Shown one piece after another: positions 55,701 through 64,000 of a stretch of 64,000 nucleotides of DNA. Position numbers and translations under genes: made by a program. The notes beneath the pieces are model-generated. The model did no database searches and was not told the origin of the DNA. It was given only the letters and a program-made list of their open reading frames with translations. The DNA lies in assembly GCA_030435675.1 (NCBI GenBank), contig CM059625.1, positions 2,790,001-2,854,000 on the forward strand, written 5' to 3'. Source of the stretch: Steinernema hermaphroditum. Lineage: Eukaryota; Nematoda; Chromadorea; Rhabditida; Steinernematidae. Within the stretch, counting starts at the first letter, position 1. Every line of letters begins with the position of its first letter.

Positions 55701-58700
55701 GAATTTTGACCATTTTCGAGGAGCTCTTTGAGTGTACCTCTTTGTCTCCATCCAGCGGTGCGAGTACTACTTTAACAATCCACTTAACCGGTTCAGGTTG
55801 TCCTTAATTGTTAGGAACGGTGGCCTTTAAGGGTGACAGCCTCATGTGGGTCCGCAGCCCGGTCGCTCTAAATGTTGAGGCGCTATCGCGGAAATATACA
55901 AGCCACTCAGGAATAGACTTCAGAAAGCGAATAATTCCAAAGAGGCTCCTTATATTTTGGGGAATTACTAGTCAGATAAAGGCCTGTTGATCACTAAAAT
56001 TTGAACTTGATCGGCATCTGATACGTTACAATGCTCCCTTGTTAAGAATCGTGGCATATGTGAGGGGGGAACCGTTCTATTTACACCCAGGTTCACCGTG
56101 TCTCTGGACCAGATACATGTTGAACGATACGGCCAATTTCATTTCAAGTGCTCTATCACGCTGTGCTTTAAATAGCAGCAAAGTACAAGAGCTTTGAACT
56201 TTGCTTAAAACGTCCCGTCTCCAAATGTAGCCAATTTAACTTCGGTTCAACCTTCTAAAATTGTACTGTCGGTCGTACCGCCCATCGGCGATGAGATTGG
56301 GAACATAATCGGTCACATTCATCATGGCCCTTTCCGACTGTGTGCACGATGAACGTCAGCGAAGCGTACGGCCTTGGAACGGGGCTTTCACAAATTGTCC
56401 GGATCCTCTTGCTGAGATTATATTTGAAAATCTGAGCAACAGGGAACGGATCATTTGAGAGGTCCACGTTTTCGCCATTCGTCGTTAATCATATCGACTT
56501 CTTGACTTTGCTCGTTACAGCTATGAGTGGTAAGAATAGAGTTTTGTTATATGGTATACTCAGGCTTGGGGAACGTGAGGTAAGGCGACCCAGTCGATTT
56601 ATATCATGGAAGGCCATGGAAATAGGCCAATATATAGGGTAAATAACATCTTCTTTCAAATCAACCGGGCCTTGTGTTAAAAGGTCAGATGAAGGCTCAT
56701 TATAAAGTAAGGCTTCCGTAGAAACTTTCGATTGCCGTAGGAAACGGTAGGAAAAATTATAAGCCGCCTATGTTCTCGACGTATCAAAAGTCGAAATAGT
56801 CAAAGTACCCAAATAGAGAAAGTTTCACCATAATGGCTGATACGGTATGTTGCACCTATGTTCTACAAATCCTTTCATTTCTATAAGCGTCCCAACTTAA
56901 AAGGGCCAGTGGAGTGTTGTTAACACGCAGAATTCTCAAGAGTGCAAATGGACATTTTTGACACGCGAGTGCAAGTTTCAAAGAGCGATCGACTACAAAA
57001 CTGTGAGAACAACTTCAATGATGCAGAAGTCTTTTTCATACTCAAACGACGATCGGTGAGATTCGGCCACCTGTACTGAATGAAGTGCTTCGTTCAACTA
57101 GATCTGAATAAAGAACTACAGTATCTGATAAATGACTAAAACGGCTACTTGAGTTATTGGGACCAATGCAAATAACTTAGATTTTCTTGCAACAGGAGGG
57201 CGGATATGTGTACCAAGTCCACGCCGGTCCCATGCCACTGCAAAGCAGTTTGTTTTTCGAGGACGGTTGTGTTCGTAATTAGCCGGATTCTCGTTGTTAA
57301 GAGTGTATTTCATCCCTTAGTTAACAAGTGTTCTGCCAATGACGGATACATCTGTGAACCTACTATACTGTTCTATTGTGCGGAGCTTCAAACCAATTCC
57401 TAAGTTAGGTAGGAATTTGCTCACATCCTTTGCTAAAGCAAAATTGAGGAGTTTGGTAAAACTTTGTTTAGAGAGAAAAGGTAAGGCTCTAAAGGAAAAC
57501 AATGGACCTCGCCAATACGACCATCTGTACACTTGGCTGACGTCAATTTCGTGGTTCACTATGTTATCTAAATACGTCGATAAACAAGCCAACGCATACG
57601 AGATCGTCAACTTAGTGAAGAGAGTTACAAAAAGCAAGAAATGTCAAACCTGTATATAACCAGATTAATAAAGACATATTAGAGCGATCCTTAGTGCTAA
57701 AGTACCTTTGTAAATCACCTGTCTCAAGATCGTTGTTGACATAGTTGTCGTATGTCTACTAATCCAAAGGGAGCCACAAACTTGAAAGTTAAGTGAACTT
57801 GAGTTCTGGCTTCATTTCGTGTTTCGGCATCAGGATTTCTACATTTGTATAGTCGTCCATTGTGTAGTTAGATCCAGTATATTTACGGCTGTTTTGAGTA
57901 AACATTTCTTGAGAAACTCCTTTCTCACTTGAGAAAATTGGAACCTCTGATCTGAGACACGGCGGGGATGATCGGACATCCGCTTTACAGCGTTCATTAA
58001 GCCACTTATTCCGTCAATTCGACTGCCAGGAGACAGGATGTTGGAAGAAAGCCACGTCAACTAAGGCGCTTAATGTCTTCCGTATGCGAGTCTTCCGAGT
58101 ATACAAGTGTCGCGGAGGATATGACTCAGGCTGGGCACTCTTAAATCAATTCCAATTAATCCCTCTCGTCTGAGAACGTACATTATCCTAAGGCGATTCC
58201 AAAGGCGGAGACGTTTTATCCTAGCCTGCCCAAGATGAACAGACACTCAGTTCTTATTTCGGCTACTCTGAAATTCGGCTGGCCTTGTCAGATATCGCCT
58301 GGGCAACTAAACCACCTGCGGACTGGACAGACTGACATAATCGTCTGGCAGTGTGCAGATGGTTAAGTTGACTGTGTGCGGTCGGTACTGTCAAAAAACG
58401 TTTGCTTCGTCTTTGCCCCAATCGCCGAATCAAATAAGATACCATGGAATAGGAATCGGTTCATCTACTCGGAACGGTAAAATGACCTTTTATGTCATAA
58501 GCGAAGTCGATTTTCTTGATGACAAGAAGGAAGGAGGAAGGTTTATGTAGTTGTCCGTTTAAGGCTCGTATTCTACTGTAGAGTCAAGGCCTGTAACCTA
58601 CGGGAACTGGTATAGCTTGGCGTTCGAGAGCAGATCGACACAATTTCTGAAACTGTGAACACGGTATTTATGCTCCGTTTTAAAGAGAAATGGTCCAATC

Positions 58701-59994
58701 GACTAGAAGAATGTGTGCCCTCCTGTGAAGAGGCCCCTCGGAAGATCACGAACCCGGTGGAGTGATGAGTTCACGAATAAACTGGGCAGCACACGTTGGT
58801 GACGCCGAACGCAAGAAGAAGCCCGGCAGCTGTGGATACATTAGGGGTCCGACAACAGTGTTAGATATCTCAAATAAATTCGCTGTGAACGTGCCATCTC
58901 CAGGTTGGAAGGTGATCTCCTCCTCTCGCAAAGACGTAATTTTAAAGAGACGAGACCCTCACAGCAATTAGCATAAAAAAATTACAAAAAAACTTTGACT
59001 ATCGACCGATATTGTCAACCTTAATCGTCGAACCAAGAGCACTCAGCCCACGTCGAATAAATTCAATGCTAGATCCAAGGAGATCAGTTCCATTTTATGC
59101 AAAAACCTCGTTGAAATTTGGCAATGAACATTGGCTGTGATAGCCCGCACTTTTGGATGAACATAGTTCCCCGTATATCTTATGACCATTCAATAAATAA
59201 AGCCCGATTCCATGTATTTGTCGTCTTCTCCTCAAACGTCGGCGACCTTGAGTGGTATTTCCCATGGAAAACTGGATTTTTCATCGAACTGCTGCGAAAC
59301 ACTGTTTGTCTAATGTAATTCCGACACTGCACAGGAGACGTTCTTCCACTGTGCCATTGTTTCTTCCCGATATTCCTCGCTCACAGCGGTAGTGTTCCAT
59401 ACTCATCGACCTCATGCTGGCTTCAATCTGTAGAGCAGCCGTCGCCGGTACTCAATTAAAATGCGGCAACGCGCTGGGCCAAATCCTATCGGGGCCAATT
59501 AATTTTTGGTCATTCGCAACGGTGGTCTCTAATCCGCATCCGAAAATATCTCGCGCGCCATAATGAAGCACCTGTGTAAAGCGGATGCGCGTAATAGTCA
59601 GCCACTTCAATAGGGCCGCCCTAATGATGGCTCTAGATGGATGAGTATGCCTGCAGCTAATCTGAAACTAATTGCCCGACAGCACTGATCGTTGGCGCCT
59701 TTGGTACTTGAGGTGATTGTATAGATGGCTCGAAATGGGGCCATGTCGTGAAATTAACCAATAGGTGCTGTCCGAGCTGTTAACATTTGGTCAAACGTCA
59801 CATTTTCGCTGCTTGTTATGGTGTCCGCCGTTGCGGTCTCCAAATGTTGTCCGATGGATGATCCCTACGAAAACCACATGTGAAAAGCGCTTTGCTATTC
59901 CACCGTAGCTCTCTGTGTACGGTACTATGACATAAATTAGGACTCCTGGGCCTCCTACTCCCAACGGGAAACTCCCTTTAGAAAACATAAAGTA

Positions 59995-60415
59995 GCCAAT
60001 CGGCGGTGAGCGGGGCGGGTGGAGCTGACAAGCGGCAAACGCTCGTTAGCAGTCCGCTGTTGCGACATGCGGTGCGTATTGATCCGCAGATTTTAGGCTT
60101 TCCGGAAAATTACGGTAGCCACAAGCTAGAAGTTAGTTGAGGACGGCTCGGCTGTTATACTTTCACTATGTGCACGGTACAGTGACGTCAGTCACCTGAA
60201 CCGCCTCCCCCCTCAGGGAATGTGCCTTTTTCTAGCAGCCAATCGAAGTGAGGGGCGGGAGGAATGCCGAAAAGGCGATCGCTCATCCGCAGTCCATGTT
60301 GCCTAACGCGTTGAACGCCTGCGGCACGTATTGATTTCTGAATTTTAGGCCTCCGGGAAAATATGGTAGCCTACCGAGCAGCACTTCCACAGGACGAAAT
60401 TGACGACGGCTCATA
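59995..60415. repeat. Diverged tandem duplication
   Basis: About 59995-60165 and 60236-60415 share CAGCCAATCG/TAGCCAATCG, TCATCCGCAGTCC-like sequence, GCGGCACGTATTGAT/GCGGTGCGTATTGAT, GATTTTAGGC/AATTTTAGGC and CGGGAAAAT/CGGAAAAT. Noncoding. Confidence 0.6.
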
Positions 60416-61734
60416 GAGGTAATACTCATACATGAGCTTTAAGATTATGTAACTTCGATCTTTTAGAGTACAGGTACCAAAGCAAGGCATCACAGTGGAC
60501 CAGTCTGTCCAGAGAGCCGACAGTGCTCACCGAGCAGCGGAGAAGGACGAAGAGTGACACCGACCGGAAGAACTGGACGAGCATGGAGGACGAAGGCCGA
60601 TACTCGCAAACGATAAGGAGGGTATCCGCTTTTAACCAACTATCTTGGGAAACATAGGAGGGAACATGACCAAAAACACTCAGAACCATGTTAGTAACTG
60701 TCAAGTCCGGTATCGGTTTTTAGGGTATTTTGGCCAGAAAACATGTTATGTGTGAGAGCGCATGATTTCCAAAATTCTTTGGTTCCTTAGCGATAAGTGG
60801 TCAGCGTAACAGAATACATTTCACGATGGGTCCAGCGACTGTGCTGAAAATTAATCAATTCTTTACACCACATTAGCCAAGCGGAATATGCTTTTGGCTC
60901 AGTTCGCTGAGAGGATCTTTTGAAAGAGGATCTTTTCATTAGGCACCATAGGCATAGAGTTTTTCAAACAATCCTGACAGTCAAAGTCCATCTAAATTAG
61001 TGAATCATACATGACCATCATTAGTTCTCATCGCTCTTAGTAGTAGCTCCAGGTAGAATGAATTTTGTTGGATGTTTCTCTTTTTTTTCATTGTTTTTTG
61101 ATTTTTAAAAGTGTTCCTTTACGAGCAGTTCTTAGCTTTCTAAGAAGACCCGCATTGTTATCCAAACCAAAAGGAAACCGGTTTCCGATACCTCTTTGTA
61201 ACCCCCGATCATAGGCTATTCGACGAGAAAAAATGACGGTCATGGCACCTTTTGATAAAATACGGTAAAATTCACCGCTGGACTATCAGTCAGAGCGTAC
61301 ACAAAAGATAAAAGAGCACATTGAAGACCATCAAGGTTATCGGATGACCATAATAGCTATTTCAAAATGATAAGAGGGCAACAGGGGTCAAGGTCATGAG
61401 CTCACGACAATCGTCAGGACCAGGATACGAACTTGTCACACCGGCGAAGCAGTGCAGGGGTCGCCGGAGAGCATAATCGACTAAAAGGTGGCCAGCGAAT
61501 CACAGGCCCACAACTGAATTAGATACTCTAACGTTACGTAACATAAGCTGGAAAAGCTACCGATTTCTTATAAAGATTCACGCACGGTGGCCGCCGGCCC
61601 CTGTAATTTCAGTGAGAAGTGGCGGAGGATTGATAGTCGCTCGAGGATACTTCAAAGAGTCAATGATGGATCGTAACCTACCAGTTCTTCGGGAGCTCTA
61701 CTGAGTTACAAAGCTCGAAGGATCCGATATTCAA

Positions 61735-64000
61735 AAGTATCGTTCATCCCTAGAAAACAAAACTCGATTCTTCGAGATGAACTCTCAGAGATTTTCAAAG
61801 GGTGGGGAACAGAGAGGTAGCCTCAAGGGAACATCTCTCAATAATCGGTCGCAACTTCTGGAGCACCATCGACGACAGATCCAAGGAACGCTCGAGGTCA
61901 TCGGAGAAGAGGATGCGATGGAGTCAAAGGGCACAAGGGACGTCACGGATCGCCAAATGAGCCGGTTAGAAGGAAGTGTTCCCTCAAGCTCCTTTTAACG
62001 TTCCTCGCCCTTGCAAAAATCTTAACGATGGTTCAAATTTTGAGAAGAAGTGGATGAGCGATACGGTTGAGAGTCGGATTCGGCTGGTGGTCCACTGGGC
62101 GGCAAAGGCATTTCATTTTAACAGAACACAACTCCAGTGGTTGAGCAATCATTGGACCATTCACCGACAGCGAACAAGTATATATAACACTTTAGACCTG
62201 CCCTGAAGAATAACGTTTTAGAGAAACCATCACAAAAAAGTGTACAATCCGACGCAGTCTTGCGACTCCTGGAGTCGAAACCCAGTTTCAACACAGAAGT
62301 TCTTCGGAAGGGGCTCCGACAGGGATCCGACATTCCACACTGCGCCCCTCCTTAGAAAACAGCACTCGCTTTTGCGGGATGAGCGGTCCTCTCGTAGCTC
62401 TTATGAGCGACTTTCACAGGGCGGGGAACGAAAAGGTAGCTTCAAGGGAACATCTCTAAATACCGGGAAACAACTTCTGGAGTATCGAGGGCCGATTCGA
62501 GGAACATCCGATGTCATCGAAGGAGATGCGAGGAGGGAAATCACAAAGGACGTCACGGATCGTCAAGTGGACCGGTTGGAACGAGGTGTTCCCTGGAGCT
62601 CCTTGTAAAGTTCTTCGCCTTTACAAAAATCTTGAGGACGGTTCAAATTTTTGGTAGAGCTGTATGAGCGTAGCGGATGAGTGTCGGATTCGGCTGGTGG
62701 TCTGCCAGGCACCGCACGACGGTCTTTTTAGTAAAGACACCTAAAAAGAGTCAGCAGAGCGAAGAATGTAGTCCAATACCTGAGCATTGGACCTTTCATC
62801 AACAGGAATAGCCAGCCGGCTACGGTATACTATCAAACTTGTAATTGGTCTGACCTCTTTAACTTTAGCGAAAAGCTCACTCCAGAATGTGGAGCATCTG
62901 GCCTACAACTCAACGGAATCTCGCAACTTCTCGAGACACAACTCATCTTAAACAAACAACTTCTTCGGAAGCTCAATTCTAAAACTAAGTTCCAAAACTC
63001 GATGAGTCCGACATTCCAAAGGTGCGCCCATCCTTAGAAAACGTTGCTCGCTTTTGCGGGGTGAGCATTCCTCTCGTAGCTCTAATGAGCGACTTTCACA
63101 TGGCGGGGAACGAAAAGGTAGCTTCAAGGGAACACTCCTCAATAACCGGTTGCTACTGCTGGAGGAGCATCGACGGCCGATCCGAGGAACGCCCGATGTC
63201 ATCGAAGAGAGAGGACGCGAAGGACGCCGAGGATGGCCAGACGGGCCAGTTAGTAGGGGGTGTTTCCTGAAGCTCTTTTTAAAGTTCCTCGCCGTTGCAA
63301 AAATTTTGAGGGCGGTTCAAATTTTGGGTAGAAATGGATGATGGAGACGGACGAGTGTCGGATTCGACTGTTTGTCCACCAGACACTGTACAATGGCCTC
63401 TTTTAGTAAAGCGGCAAAACAAACGTTCGCGCAAAACCATTCCATCTCAACTGCTTGAAGAGACGAGAATGGCGGTTCACTCATTGGACCTTTCACCGAC
63501 AGCTGTTGCCCACGGTCCAGTGCATATAGGAAAGTTGCAACTGGTGGATAACGTAACACTGTAATTTTAGTGGACATCTCACTCCAGAATATGAAGTATC
63601 CCACCCCAACGACTACTTAAGAGTTACTCTGCAAATCTGCCTACAGACCATGGTACATACAACGAATAATAATGGCCTACCTGAACAGAGACTTATTTCA
63701 GAGGAAATCCCATTCACGGATGTGGCGAATTCGTCTCGCAGCTCGTCGCAATCGTCCAGCTTCTGCTTTTCCAACATAAGTTTAAGGGGCCATGAAACAT
63801 TCCATCGTCTTGGTCATTCCCAGAAAATTTCACTCGCACGTATGCGAGTTGGATCGTACCCCATTCATTTTGAGCGGGCCGGGCGGGAAACAGTGAAGTC
63901 GTTTCAAAGGGACACCCCTGAAACAAGCCGTAGCAACTGCTGGACAAATATCGACAGTCGATACGGAGGGACACTCGGCAGCATCACGGGAAACGTCTCG
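61735..64000 (+). repeat. Tandem array of a 0.6-0.8 kb unit with a shared open frame
   Basis: Four units, with homologous points at 61800, 62421, 63104 and 63882 (the last cut by the window edge). Units 1 and 2 stay open from the start of the conserved block to (V)PxSSx-stop and read ...SKGGEQRGSLKGTSLNNRSQ and ...LSQGGERKGSFKGTSLNTGK, then QLLE..., RG(T)..VI, DVTDRQ. Unit 3 reads LSHGGERKGSFKGTLLNNRL and then changes frame. Unit 4 has a stop near its start. Each unit also carries TCGGATTCG(G/A)CTG(G/T) downstream. No family recognised. It may be a satellite or a decayed array of short genes. Confidence 0.7.

Larger units (their letters stand above)
49030..61730. other. Long stretch without a supported gene
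   Basis: Many short frames on both strands, none longer than about 160 codons and none with consistent splice sites, family motifs or base composition like the real exons. Contains the inverted tRNA-like pair at 52514 and the duplication at 59995. Confidence 0.45.

Noticed and set aside
57317..57659. About 106-codon frames on both strands
   Set aside because: They are mirror images of one another, with no motif, splice site or polyadenylation signal.
1..64000. CRISPR array, rRNA gene, bacterial operon
   Set aside because: Intron-rich eukaryotic sequence; no regularly spaced short repeats and no rRNA core sequence seen.

Overview
This window is nuclear DNA from a nematode. The clearest evidence is a cuticle collagen (47.0-48.0 kb) with the nematode N-terminal domain, a furin-type site and three Gly-X-Y blocks. 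Very short GT-AG introns with TTTCAG-type acceptors and nematode-like homologues of cyclin B3, CNEP1/Dullard and a ZIP transporter agree with this. A rhabditid or strongylid (clade V) species is my guess; the sequence alone does not fix it. Most genes are split, so I rebuilt exon chains from open frames, splice sites and phase. Chains whose phases close are given higher confidence.

Layout. 0-8 kb: a few orphan exons and cyclin B3 (minus strand, four exons). 8-26 kb: a run of small, mostly orphan minus-strand genes, several with one membrane segment. They include a paralogous pair (10.5 and 11.7 kb). Set among them on the plus strand are a threefold tandem array of SARAF-like gene copies (14.9-18.85 kb) and an orphan gene ending in a KAQE repeat (22.6-23.7 kb). 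26-32.4 kb: a CNEP1/Dullard phosphatase, tRNA-like dispersed repeats and a nearly complete PIF/Harbinger transposon with its MADF protein and DDE nuclease. A short relative of that transposon lies at 20.9 kb. 32.6-38.1 kb: a basic, STPR-like protein, then a degenerate minus-strand WDFY2-like region with repeated partial exons. 39.5-48 kb: an elongin-C/SKP1-like gene, a five-exon ZIP transporter carrying a Tc1-type MITE and a tRNA-like repeat in its last intron, and the collagen.

48-61.7 kb has no gene I can support and holds inverted tRNA-like repeats and one local duplication. The last 2.3 kb is a tandem array of a 0.6-0.8 kb unit with a shared open frame that runs off the window edge.

The conserved genes (cell cycle, lipid phosphatase, metal transport, cuticle, calcium entry) show no operon or shared pathway. 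The notable features are the cluster of young, short minus-strand genes, the decaying tandem SARAF array, the Harbinger element with its palindromic ends, and the terminal tandem array.
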